Shown here one piece after another: positions 51,585 through 58,700 of a DNA stretch of 58,700 bases (position 1 is its first letter; every line of letters begins with the position of its first letter). Under the pieces are notes generated by a model that ran no database searches, had not been told where the DNA came from, and was given only the letters and a program-made list of their open reading frames with translations. The stretch comes from Deltaproteobacteria bacterium. Lineage in GTDB: Bacteria; Desulfobacterota; Syntrophia; Syntrophales; UBA2185. A program made the position numbers and the translations under genes. Where the stretch lies: NCBI GenBank assembly GCA_026388545.1, contig JAPLJS010000058.1:1-58700 (forward strand). Reading direction: 5' to 3'.

Positions 51585-52295
51585 ATGAATGGACGTCTCG
51601 CCTTTAAAATTATATTTTTCTTCCTATCCATTATTCTGACAACCTATCTTTTTATTCACTATGACCTTTATCTCTTCTTTGTAGATAAGCAAAAAGTTAT
51701 AACATTTATCCGCTCTTATCCCTATGACGAACTTATCTTCATTTCCCTTCAGATACTGCAGGTAGTAGCTGCCCCAATACCCGGAGAAGTAACCGGCCTT
51801 ATTGGCGGGTACCTTTATGGTCCCGTCCCGGGTATGATTTACTCTACTATCGGTCTCACAATCGGCTCCTGGATGGCCTTTGTGCTTGCCCGATTTTTTG
51901 GTCTGCCCCTTGTCGAGAAGGCTGTAAAGCCTGCGATCATTCAGAAATACGACCACTTCCTGGAACACCGGGGATTATTTGTCTCCTTTCTCCTCTTTCT
52001 TATCCCTGGTTTTCCCAAAGATTACCTCTGCTACATCATGGGCTTAAGCCATATGAAGACATGGCATTTTTTAGGCATTTCGACGGTCGGGCGTTTGCTC
52101 GGGACTATCTTACTGTCTGTAAGCGGCAGTTGTGCCCGCAACAATCAATATACAGGACTTGTAATCATTGCCGTCATTAGCTGTATTTTTGTCATAGTTG
52201 CCTATTTCTACCAGGACAAATGGTTGGAAGCGTTGAAAAAGAGACATATTCTTTCAAAAAATCCTCAGAAACCTCACGATGATCAGGATCAATAA
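51585..52295 (+). CDS. TVP38/TMEM64 (DedA-like) membrane protein
   Basis: This 236-residue membrane protein: N-terminal helix FKIIFFFLSIILTTYLFIHY, then the VTT core with APIPGEVTGLIGGYLYGPV (about 61-79) and LFLIPGFPKDYLCYIMGLS (about 135-153), further helices and a basic tail. Distant homologue of the protein at 3036-3695. It follows tatA by 23 bp and could be co-transcribed. The start at 51585 is chosen over the TTG one codon upstream. Confidence 0.85.
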   Translation: MNGRLAFKIIFFFLSIILTTYLFIHYDLYLFFVDKQKVITFIRSYPYDELIFISLQILQVVAAPIPGEVTGLIGGYLYGPVPGMIYSTIGLTIGSWMAFVLARFFGLPLVEKAVKPAIIQKYDHFLEHRGLFVSFLLFLIPGFPKDYLCYIMGLSHMKTWHFLGISTVGRLLGTILLSVSGSCARNNQYTGLVIIAVISCIFVIVAYFYQDKWLEALKKRHILSKNPQKPHDDQDQ

Positions 52296-52350
52296 GAAGA
52301 TCGGATACAACCTTATAACGAACGCCACTTTCAACAGTTATCCTTAGTAC

Positions 52351-52379
52351 TTGACACAGAAGCACTCTTCCTCTATCCT
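52351..52379 (+). promoter_or_regulatory. Promoter ahead of the basic miniprotein and patatin genes
   Basis: TTGACA (52351-52356), 17 bp, TATCCT (52374-52379); predicted start near 52386, about 38 nt before the ATG at 52424. Confidence 0.55.
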
Positions 52380-52423
52380 TACCACCGTCTCACAGGCGTC
52401 AAATAAACACTGAAGGAGCGAGC

Positions 52424-52552
52424 ATGGGAGGACACAAGAAAAGCGCACGGAGAAAAGAACTTGACCGCAAACGGAGCAGACGGAAAAAAAGTCTGAAACT
52501 GAGAGCGAAACAGCGCTTGCAGCAGTCCAAATCCGTACCGAAAACAAAATAA
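52424..52552 (+). CDS. 42-residue highly basic protein
   Basis: Starts MGGHKKSARRKELDRKRSRR and ends KSVPKTK; about 20 of 42 residues are lysine or arginine, with no acidic cluster apart from one E and one D. GAAGGAGCGAGC gives a strong ribosome site and a near-consensus promoter lies upstream. It probably binds nucleic acid, perhaps the ribosome; not recognised. The patatin gene starts 12 bp later, so the two are likely one transcription unit. Confidence 0.65.
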   Translation: MGGHKKSARRKELDRKRSRRKKSLKLRAKQRLQQSKSVPKTK

Positions 52553-52564
52553 ACAAATCAGAGA

Positions 52565-53503
52565 ATGAAGCTGTTGAGAAAACGCATTGGTCTTGCACTT
52601 GGGGGTGGAGGAGCACGGGGGCTCAGCCATATCGGTGTGTTAAAAGTGTTTGAACAGGAAGGTATCCCTATCGATGTTATTGCGGGGACCAGTGTTGGCG
52701 CTATGGTGGGAGGGGCTTATGCCGGCGGCGTTGCGTCTGAAGAGCTGGAGCGAAAAGTACACGAGTATGTTAACGGCGCCGAATTTCAAGCTTCAACTAT
52801 TAAAGCCATGGCAGATATATATGGCAGGGAGCAGGAGAGTCTGACACAGAAGATTCAAAGTTTTTTGAAGAATCAGTTTTATATCGTTCAGATGTTGTTC
52901 AAACCCGGGATCCTTTCAACCGACGATTTCCGGTTCATGATTAATTATTTCATTCCTGACATACAAATAGAGGACACCCGTATCCCGTTTCGTGCCGTGG
53001 CGACGGATCTGATAACCGGCGAACAGATAGTTTTTTCTAAGGGGTCTCTCAGGCAGGCGGTTATGGCAAGCTGCGCTGTTCCCGGGGCTATAGAACCTAT
53101 CAGGGAGGGGAAAAGACTTCTTTCCGACGGTGGTATCGTCAGCCTGGTTCCCGTTAATGTCGCAAGGAAAGAAGGGGCCGACATTGTAATTGCCGTAGCC
53201 GTAGATCGTGACATCCGCACTGATGAAGAATTAAAAACAGTAAAAGACATCTACTCCAGGGCCTGTGAAATAACATCCGGCAAACTGGAAAAGTATGAGT
53301 TGATGGATGCCGACATTATTATTCGGCCCGATGTAAAGAATCTACATTGGGCTGGTTTTTCTCAGGCTATCGACCTTGTAAAGGAAGGCGAAAAGGCAGC
53401 AAGGGAAATGCTTTCCAGTATCCAAAATAAACGGTCCTTTTTTAAATCATGGATCAACTCCATTAAGGATATGGTAACCCCCATAGGAATCATTAAAAAG
53501 TAA
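52565..53503 (+). CDS. Patatin-like phospholipase (RssA-type)
   Basis: This 312-residue protein: GLALGGGGARGLSHIGVLKV (oxyanion loop, about 8-27), catalytic serine in VIAGTSVGAMVGG (about 41), and the Asp of the dyad in LLSDGGIVSLVPV (about 192). These define bacterial patatins of the RssA/NTE type, which hydrolyse lipid acyl chains. No signal peptide, so it acts in the cytoplasm or at the inner membrane face. It ends 6 bp before the converging miniprotein gene. Confidence 0.9.
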   Translation: MKLLRKRIGLALGGGGARGLSHIGVLKVFEQEGIPIDVIAGTSVGAMVGGAYAGGVASEELERKVHEYVNGAEFQASTIKAMADIYGREQESLTQKIQSFLKNQFYIVQMLFKPGILSTDDFRFMINYFIPDIQIEDTRIPFRAVATDLITGEQIVFSKGSLRQAVMASCAVPGAIEPIREGKRLLSDGGIVSLVPVNVARKEGADIVIAVAVDRDIRTDEELKTVKDIYSRACEITSGKLEKYELMDADIIIRPDVKNLHWAGFSQAIDLVKEGEKAAREMLSSIQNKRSFFKSWINSIKDMVTPIGIIKK

Positions 53504-53509
53504 TGATGA

Positions 53510-53719
53510 CTAAGCAGTCTTGTTGCTTTCGTTCAGAGGTACACAATCATCCCTCCACAGGCATGTTAGTTCCTGACAGTGTTCCACTCTGGAGGATCCA
53601 AAGCATTCAATATTATTTTCTGACCTCTGAATTGCCAGGATCATATCCCTTTTTTTCATCTGAAAAGTATTGACGCCCATTTTTTTGGCCATCTTTTGAA
53701 TTTCGTTGTACTTCATCAT
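53510..53719 (-). CDS. SAP/Rho-N-like miniprotein with C-terminal cysteines, paralogue
   Basis: This 69-residue protein: MMKYNEIQKMAKKMGVNTF with a following KKRDMILAIQRSE is a SAP/Rho-N-like motif, and the tail C-x8-C-x4-CLWRDDC carries four cysteines. It matches the architecture of the protein at 27849-28031. AGGAGGAAATT precedes two adjacent ATGs. It is monocistronic here, not coupled to another gene. Confidence 0.72.
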   Translation of the reverse strand: MMKYNEIQKMAKKMGVNTFQMKKRDMILAIQRSENNIECFGSSRVEHCQELTCLWRDDCVPLNESNKTA

Positions 53720-53801
53720 AATTTCCTCCTGATATCGTTAATCAGTATTGTTCGAAAATTCCCTAAACAGGCGTATAGTATGTTAACGTATAACCGTGAA
53801 G

Positions 53802-54494
53802 CTATGGCACCGCCACAACAATGATATGATAAACTGAAGTCCACGTTAAAGGTCTGGAGACCGTATCTCCTCCTAGCCGGGCCTCCAGTTGCTCCGCCTC
53901 TTTCTGATAATCCGAAGCATAATAAATTGTATTTTCTCTAAAATCTGTGCGAGCAGCTATACCTATGTCTTCAATCTTGTAACCCATTCCGATAAGTTTC
54001 TTTGACATGTCTCGTGCAGGAACCAATTTGCCATTTCCACTCAAGACTTTTATTTTAAAAGTCTTGAGATCGATCAGTTTCCTTTGAAGAGCGGGTTTTT
54101 TATCGGGTATTTTCGTTGCTTCATCTTTTTTTGAAATATCTGCCTCTCGGATCTGCTTCTTTTTTTTCAGTTCAGGAACAGAAACCTCCTCAGACTTTTC
54201 TTTGACGGCAACTTGCTTTTCTTTAACAGGCGCTTCCTGGTCGGTCAGGGACTCCTCTTCCGTTATCGCTTTTGCCTCTTCTTTTTGTTTTACCTCTTTT
54301 ATCTGTTGCAATTCCTTCTTTAACGCTTCCAGTTCCTTATTTAATGCTGACATCTGCTCATTGATCTGATCGATTGACGCCTTGGACTTTCGCAATTCTT
54401 CTCGTGCGCTCCTGTCGGAATATCTCGGCGAAATGCAGCCCGAAGTTGTTAAACAAAATACCAGAGCAAAAATACATAATATTCTCATATACAT
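53802..54494 (-). CDS. Lipoprotein with coiled coil and LytR_C domain
   Basis: This 230-residue protein: signal peptide with lipobox LTTSGC (Cys at about 20), a long charged coiled coil (about 35-70, SIDQINEQMSALNKELEALK), a K/E-rich spacer, and a C-terminal LytR_C-like domain (about 145-228; FKIKVLSGNGKLVPARDMSK, IYYASDYQKEAEQLEARLGG). Likely anchored to a membrane, with the C-terminal domain engaging the cell wall. GGAGGTGAACA ribosome site. Confidence 0.82.
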   Translation of the reverse strand: MYMRILCIFALVFCLTTSGCISPRYSDRSAREELRKSKASIDQINEQMSALNKELEALKKELQQIKEVKQKEEAKAITEEESLTDQEAPVKEKQVAVKEKSEEVSVPELKKKKQIREADISKKDEATKIPDKKPALQRKLIDLKTFKIKVLSGNGKLVPARDMSKKLIGMGYKIEDIGIAARTDFRENTIYYASDYQKEAEQLEARLGGDTVSRPLTWTSVYHIIVVAVP

Positions 54495-54529
54495 TGTTCA
54501 CCTCCAGTATGTGCTATGATATGAAAGGT

Positions 54530-55534
54530 TTAACAGTATTCAAAACCATAACATGCTGCACCGAAAAGAGCAACTTTTGGATTAAGAATAACGAAAACCG
54601 GCATTTGTGAAACCAGGTCAGACAGGCGCCCTTTATGCCTGAATGATTTCATAAACAGTCCCTTTTCCAGAAGCGGCAATATGCGGCGGGGAATGCCCCC
54701 CCCTATATAAACCCCGTTTGTGGCAAGTACTTTGAGGGCGATATTTCCTGCTTCTGCTCCTAAAATAGAAATAAAGAGGTTGAGAGTCATTACGCAGAGA
54801 TCGCACCGGTTCTCATGATCTAAAGCGTTATTTGTAATAACTGGTACAGGGTCCTTTTCGCGGGCCAGCGTTTCGGACAGCCAGGATGGTTCTTCGGCAT
54901 AGCGCCTCTCACGGAGAAAGCAATAAATATTAAATATTCCCAATCCGGAACAAACACTTTCATAACTGACGTGGCCGAGTTTCTCTCGAAGGTAACTCAG
55001 CAATTCAGTCTCAAGAACGTCGTTTGGTGCAAAATCCGCATGACCACCCTCTGAGGGATGTCCTCTGTATCGTTTTCCGTCCCAGGTCAGAAATGCCTCG
55101 CCAAGACCGGTGCCCGGGGCAATAACAGCCAAATTTCCCCGGGAAACCGGCCTGCCTTCGTTTAAGGTAGAGAGGTCCGATGACTCAAGCAATGGCACTG
55201 CACAGGCAATCGCTTCCAGATCATTCAACAGTCTTACAGACGACAGCTTCAGATCTTGGATAAGTTGCTTCTCATCGATGATCCACGGCAGATTGGTAAC
55301 TCTGGAGCGACCTCCTACAACCGGCCCTGCTACACCGAAGCAGGCGGCATCTGCCGGGAGATTCACTCTATCGACAAATTCTCTGACGATGGTTGTGAGG
55401 TCTGGAAATTGTGCACTGGAATAGTCTGCCTCTGCCAGAGGTAAACGTAAACCCCTTTCACGGGAAAAAATACCCAGGCGAGTCTTTGTTCCACCAATGT
55501 CACCGGCAAGGAGTAAGGTCATTTTTCGCATCAC
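54530..55534 (-). CDS. glk: Glucokinase (Glk family)
   Basis: This 334-residue ATP-dependent sugar kinase: LLAGDIGGTKTRLGIF (phosphate loop), CFGVAGPVVGGRSRVTNLPW, a LLNDLEAIACAVP catalytic loop with the aspartate base, APGTGLGEAFL and SEGGHADFAP sugar-binding motifs, and YIGGGIPRRILPLL. It supplies glucose 6-phosphate, which fits the pgi/tkt cluster nearby. Start is ATG 55534 or 55522 (MTLLLAGD); neither has a convincing ribosome site. Confidence 0.92.
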   Translation of the reverse strand: MMRKMTLLLAGDIGGTKTRLGIFSRERGLRLPLAEADYSSAQFPDLTTIVREFVDRVNLPADAACFGVAGPVVGGRSRVTNLPWIIDEKQLIQDLKLSSVRLLNDLEAIACAVPLLESSDLSTLNEGRPVSRGNLAVIAPGTGLGEAFLTWDGKRYRGHPSEGGHADFAPNDVLETELLSYLREKLGHVSYESVCSGLGIFNIYCFLRERRYAEEPSWLSETLAREKDPVPVITNNALDHENRCDLCVMTLNLFISILGAEAGNIALKVLATNGVYIGGGIPRRILPLLEKGLFMKSFRHKGRLSDLVSQMPVFVILNPKVALFGAACYGFEYC

Positions 55535-55552
55535 ATAATTACGGTGAAAGCA

Positions 55553-55876
55553 TTATTTTTCGATGAGTTCACCCTGTAACCATTCCAGATAATCTCCGCT
55601 GCCTGCGACAATGGGTACCGCTATGATTTCCGGTACCTCATAAGGGTGAACCGATTTAATGACCCTTTCAATTTCTTCATACAGGTCACCCCTGCTTTTT
55701 ATCACGCACTGCCACTCCTCGGCCGTTTCTATGTTTCCTTTCCAGCGATAGTTGCTGGTAATGGGTCCCGCAATCTGTACACAGGCAGCGAGCTTTTTCT
55801 CAACCAGGGTCATGGCTATTTTTTCGGCATCTTCCTTCTTTTCCGTCGTTGTAATGACCTGAATATACGACCCCAT
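55553..55876 (-). CDS. cutA: Divalent-cation tolerance protein CutA
   Basis: This 107-residue ferredoxin-like trimeric protein: VITTTEKKEDAEKIAMTLVE, LAACVQIAGPITSNYRWKG and VHPYEVPEIIAVPI are the CutA1 hallmarks. Role in metal tolerance is traditional; signalling roles are also proposed. Start at 55876 after GGGGTGAGAAAA; the longer frame reaches into the upstream gene. It lies 18 bp upstream of glk on the same strand. Confidence 0.93.
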   Translation of the reverse strand: MGSYIQVITTTEKKEDAEKIAMTLVEKKLAACVQIAGPITSNYRWKGNIETAEEWQCVIKSRGDLYEEIERVIKSVHPYEVPEIIAVPIVAGSGDYLEWLQGELIEK

Positions 55877-55901
55877 TTTTCTCACCCCTGTCCCCTGACC
55901 C

Positions 55902-56672
55902 CTATTTTGTGCATTCATACATCATAATTGCCGCCGCCTGAGGCAGACTGAGGGAATCCGCCTTTCCTGCACCGGCGATGTACCATTGTTCGTCAGTCAA
56001 ACGGATCAGTGATTCCGGCAGGCCGTGACTTTCACTGCCCAGCAAAAGGGCTGTTTTTTGAGTACACGCATGTGGCATTATCCCTTTCCGTATGTGACTG
56101 CCGATAAGAAAATAACGTTTTTTGATTACCGGCAGGGTTTCAGCAAAATTGACGTCCGGCATCACGGTCAGATGGAAAAGACTTCCCATGGCGGACCGTA
56201 CAACTTTGGGATTTGTAAAATCTGCCGAACCGGTACTGAGTATGATTGTTCTGAAGCCAAACCAGTGGGCTGTGCGTACCACGGCGCCCAGATTGTTGGG
56301 ATTGCTGATCTGATGCAGCAGCAAAATATGACCGGTATTATGCTCCAGCAATTCGACAACATCGGTGCGTGGAGGCATGGCAACGACAGCCATGATTCCC
56401 TCCGGCGCTTTATCCTGACTTAGTGTATCCCACCCCCTTTCTGATAAACCGTAAACGTCGATTCCTTCCGGAACGGTGGATAAGAGAGTATCCCACTGTG
56501 GCCTTTTTTTCTCGATCACCAGAATTGCGCTGGTTTGCCATTTACTGTTGAGTAACTCCTGGACTACCTTGTAGCCTTCCGCCAGAAAGAGACCTTCCTG
56601 ATGGCGGTACTTGACCTGACTTAACTTTTCCCACAATTTCAATTGTGATCTCAGTGGTCTCAGCAGCTTCAC
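55902..56672 (-). CDS. TrmH/SpoU-family RNA methyltransferase
   Basis: This 256-residue protein: N-terminal substrate-binding domain (YRHQEGLFLAEGYKVVQELL), then the SPOUT fold with motif 1 HQISNPNNLGAVVRTAHWFG (about 120-139), motif 2 LLLGSESHGLP (about 210-220) and motif 3 LSLPQAAAIMMYE (about 241-253), forming the knotted SAM site. It 2-prime-O-methylates rRNA or tRNA; the target is unknown. 25 bp upstream of the cutA start, likely the first gene of a trmH-cutA-glk unit. Confidence 0.9.
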   Translation of the reverse strand: MKLLRPLRSQLKLWEKLSQVKYRHQEGLFLAEGYKVVQELLNSKWQTSAILVIEKKRPQWDTLLSTVPEGIDVYGLSERGWDTLSQDKAPEGIMAVVAMPPRTDVVELLEHNTGHILLLHQISNPNNLGAVVRTAHWFGFRTIILSTGSADFTNPKVVRSAMGSLFHLTVMPDVNFAETLPVIKKRYFLIGSHIRKGIMPHACTQKTALLLGSESHGLPESLIRLTDEQWYIAGAGKADSLSLPQAAAIMMYECTK

Positions 56673-56698
56673 ATCAAGTACATATCCCGTTTATATTA

Positions 56699-56833
56699 GG
56701 TTCTTTTCCCATTTCATTGCAAAGAGGATTCGAGGATTCAAGGGGTTTTTTTAAGCATTTCACTTGAATCCTCGACCCCTGGACTCCTTGAATCCTGAAG
56801 ATGCCATCAACTTTTTTGGCAATGAACTTTATA
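56699..56833. repeat. Dispersed repeat, copy A (3-prime of the selenoprotein gene)
   Basis: Begins GGTTCTTTTCCCATTTCATT and includes GGATTCGAGGATTCAAGG and TGAATCCTCG, so it is internally palindromic. It is homologous to 58216-58399. Both copies end at the stop codon of a minus-strand gene, so both would be transcribed as 3-prime untranslated sequence. Confidence 0.6.
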
Positions 56834-58168
56834 TTATAACTTTCGCATTAACTCCTGCGCCGCAATGTGGATGGGATCCCACGCCGGACCGACGGGAGGT
56901 GAATAGGCGAGGTCGAGGTACGCGATTTCATCAAGACCCATACCCGTCCAAAGGGCACAGGAGAGGGTATTGATCCTGCTGACCGCACCTATCGTGCCGA
57001 CTGCCTGGGCGCCCAGGAGTTTTCCCGTCGCTCTGTCAGCCACCAGTTTTATTCCCAGTCTCTTTTCTCCCGGCATAGATCGGGCGATGGCATTTCCCCA
57101 GATAATGGTGCTGACAGGATGATATCCTGAGCTTATCGCTTCCGACTCATCGAGTCCGGTTGCAGCAGCCTCAAGAGAAAATATCTTGAAAGACTGTGCA
57201 CCGACTACACCCGGAAAGATCATGGAACCTCCCCCGATATTGCGACCGGCCACACGCCCTTGTTTGTTCGCCACATCACCGAGGGGGATATGGACCCAGC
57301 GATGGCTCACACGGTGATACACCTCGCAGCAGTCGCCCACTGCGTATATTCCTTCTTTTGACGTGCCTTGGGAGAAATCAACCTGTATGGCTCCCGTTTT
57401 CCCGATTTGCAGGCCAAAATCGCTTGCCAGTTTCACGTTCGGTCTGATCCCGATGGCTATCAGGATCATATCTGCTTCCCTTTCACCCTTACTTGTGCTC
57501 AGTCGGAGCCCGTAATCCTTTCCCTGTTCTATTGCTACCATTCCGGTATCCCCGGAAAAGGTTACATCATGGCGGTTCAGTTCCTCCATGACCATGTTTG
57601 AAAATTCAGGATCCCACCTGGCAGCCGGACGGGGTACCAGGTCAATAACCTGTGTCTCAATGCCGCTGGTTCTTAGTGCCTCACTCATCTCCATCCCGAT
57701 AAAACCGGCGCCCACGATAATGGCCTTGCGGCACTGTTTATCTCTGATAAAGGCCTTCATCCGAATTGCATCATTGAGTTTCTTCAGGGTAAAGACCCCT
57801 TCGAGTTCAACACCCGGGATTTTGGGAACAAATGCGGATGATCCTGTTCCCAGTACCAGGATATCGTAAGGAACAGAGGTTCCGTCTGATAAGCGAACCG
57901 CTCTCTTATCGGTATCAGCTCCTTCCGCAAGGGTGTTTAATCTTACTTCAATTCCTGTTTCTCTGAACTTTTCCGGTGTTCTTGCAATGAGACGTTTTTC
58001 ATCCTTGATTACATCACCGATGTAATAGGGCATCGGTCAAGCGGCGACCGAAGTATACGGGCCGCCTTCGACAAGAGTAACAGACAGGGATGGATCAATC
58101 CGTTTTGCTTCCGCGGCGACTGAAGCGCCGCCTGCGCCACCGCCAATAATTACCACATTTTTACTCAT
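56834..58168 (-). CDS. CoA-disulfide reductase-like flavoprotein, predicted selenoprotein (Sec44)
   Basis: One frame of 444 residues interrupted only by TGA at 58037-58039 (codon 44). Before it: VVIIGGGAGGASVAAEAKRI (FAD motif). After it: PMPYYIGDVIKDEKRLIA and TPEKFRETGIEVRL, the pattern of CoA-disulfide reductases, whose catalytic Cys43 occupies the TGA position (I recall SFANCALPYVIGEV in S. aureus). The second dinucleotide fold (IVGAGFIGMEMSEAL), the FAD motif YAVGDCCE and C-terminal AYSPPVGPAWDP are intact. No other stop or frameshift interrupts it. Start at 58168 after AAAGGAGAAATAATACC. A SECIS-like hairpin follows the TGA. It likely reduces a low-molecular-weight disulfide, persulfide or sulfur substrate with NAD(P)H; no rhodanese domain. 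Confidence 0.82.
58008..58039 (-). promoter_or_regulatory. Predicted UGA-Sec codon and SECIS hairpin of the CoADR-like gene
   Basis: On the minus strand UGA (58039-58037), 18 nt, then loop GGU (58018-58016) closed by a perfect 8-bp stem AUUACAUC/GAUGUAAU (58026-58019 and 58015-58008). Loop base content and the 18-nt distance equal those of the formate dehydrogenase SECIS at 15691-15722. An alternative 6-bp CCGAUG/CAUCGG stem would compete. Confidence 0.65.
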
Positions 58169-58215
58169 GGTATTATTTCTCCTTTCGCATTGCGTGTGCT
58201 TAGATATTTTTTTCG

Positions 58216-58399
58216 GTTCTTCTCCCATTAAGTTGCAAAAAGGATTCGAGGATTCAAGGATTCAAGGGTTTGTTTTCCAATGATTTTATAAGTGCCTTTA
58301 ATTCTTTGTAGTTTCTATGCATATCACTCGAATCCCCGAATCCTTGACCCCTTGAATCCTTTAAAATGCCGGCAACTTTTTCGGAGATGATCCTTATTT
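58216..58399. repeat. Dispersed repeat, copy B (3-prime of lgt)
   Basis: Begins GGTTCTTCTCCCATTAAGTT, with GGATTCGAGGATTCAAGG and CCCTTGAATCC, and is about 50 bp longer than copy A through a central insertion. The two copies lie on either side of the selenoprotein gene. Confidence 0.6.
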
Positions 58400-58700
58400 T
58401 TACGTCGTCTTTTTCTTTTGCTTCCAGTTAAACAGATAAACACCTGCGCCTGCGAGCATCATCAGCATACAGAGCATCTGACCCATACTGAATATTCCCC
58501 ATATCAGGCCCAGTTGTGTATCCGGCTCCCGGTAAAACTCGATGATGAAGCGAACGAGGCCATAACCGATGAGATACAGGGCAAAGAGAAACCCGTCAAA
58601 AGGACTTTTTTTCCTGATGCTCCAGAGGATAATGAAAAGGACGATTCCCTCAAAAAAGGCCTCGTAAAGCTGAGAAGGATGGCGGAGCTGATGGCTGAAG
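58400..58700 (-). CDS. lgt: Prolipoprotein diacylglyceryl transferase, C-terminal part (runs off the window)
   Basis: Only the last 99 residues are inside the window. HQLRHPSQLYEAFFEGIVLF, then YGLVRFIIEFYREPD and SMGQMLC, are the conserved C-terminal Lgt motifs with membrane helices between them, ending in KQKKKTT. Lgt attaches diacylglyceryl to the lipobox cysteine of prolipoproteins at the inner membrane. The 5-prime end lies beyond 58700. Confidence 0.88.
   Translation of the reverse strand, partial: FSHQLRHPSQLYEAFFEGIVLFIILWSIRKKSPFDGFLFALYLIGYGLVRFIIEFYREPDTQLGLIWGIFSMGQMLCMLMMLAGAGVYLFNWKQKKKTT

Noticed and set aside
56834-58228. Reading the CoADR-like gene as two separate genes or a simple nonsense pseudogene
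   Set aside because: The TGA lies exactly at the catalytic cysteine position, everything else is intact, a SECIS-like hairpin follows, and Sec decoding is evident from the formate dehydrogenase gene.
1-58700. CRISPR arrays, tRNA and rRNA genes
   Set aside because: No regularly spaced repeats, cloverleaf-like sequences or rRNA signatures were recognised by eye; a covariance-model scan would be decisive.

Overview
The window reads as a chromosomal segment of an anaerobic bacterium, most likely a deltaproteobacterium (Desulfobacterota, perhaps a Syntrophus/Smithella-like syntroph). That is inference from gene content: a selenocysteine formate dehydrogenase with sulfhydrogenase-type electron-transfer subunits, a sigma-54 NtrC-type circuit beside it, a flavoredoxin, arsenosugar-type glycosyltransferases, a lysine-rich-tailed HU protein and many decayed insertion elements. 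No rRNA or tRNA gene and no CRISPR array was recognised.

Layout. 1-12 kb: small metabolic and membrane genes (DUF2971, DUF2332, flavoredoxin, DedA-like, Yip1-like, SDR/DUF2867) mixed with mobile DNA: a 147-bp palindromic MITE with 9-bp target duplications, two IS91-type relics that bracket the SDR gene, and a full-length IS256 element. A three-gene minus-strand operon (sterol desaturase-like, TIGR04282, TIGR04283) follows, then HU and an ABC-F ATPase with a terminator-like leader. 14-28 kb: a redox and signalling block. It holds a formate dehydrogenase operon (flavin/NAD subunit, Sec catalytic subunit, 4Fe-4S subunit, receiver protein), a Cache-HAMP histidine kinase, a sigma-54 activator, a second receiver, a receiver-kinase hybrid, twin zinc-ribbon miniproteins and a four-PAS LuxR-type regulator. 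Two sigma-54 promoters share a 15-bp palindrome at nearly identical spacing, which suggests that the NtrC-like protein controls both the formate dehydrogenase operon and the second receiver/kinase operon.

28-43 kb: glycogen synthase, then a defence/accessory stretch with a broken type I hsdR (two amber codons and a +1 frameshift), an intact HsdM fused to a half HsdS, an XRE-ImmA/IrrE protein with a PIN-like partner, an orphan Phd antitoxin beside a 5-prime sbcD fragment, and intact sbcCD, followed by MarC. 43-51 kb: a minus-strand carbohydrate cluster (transketolase, glucose-6-phosphate isomerase, a metallophosphoesterase, a YyaL-type thioredoxin-domain protein) and an internally deleted IS4-type relic that truncates a neighbour. 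51-58.7 kb: TatA, a DedA-like protein, a 42-residue basic protein, a patatin, a SAP-like miniprotein, a LytR_C lipoprotein, glucokinase, CutA, a TrmH-family methyltransferase and the 3-prime part of lgt.

Most striking observation: the flavoprotein disulfide reductase at 56834-58168 (minus) is split by an in-frame TGA exactly where coenzyme A-disulfide reductases carry the catalytic cysteine. The TGA is followed 18 nt later by a GGU-loop hairpin. The formate dehydrogenase Sec codon has the same 18-nt distance to its GGUCU loop. I interpret the gene as a predicted selenoprotein, not a pseudogene.
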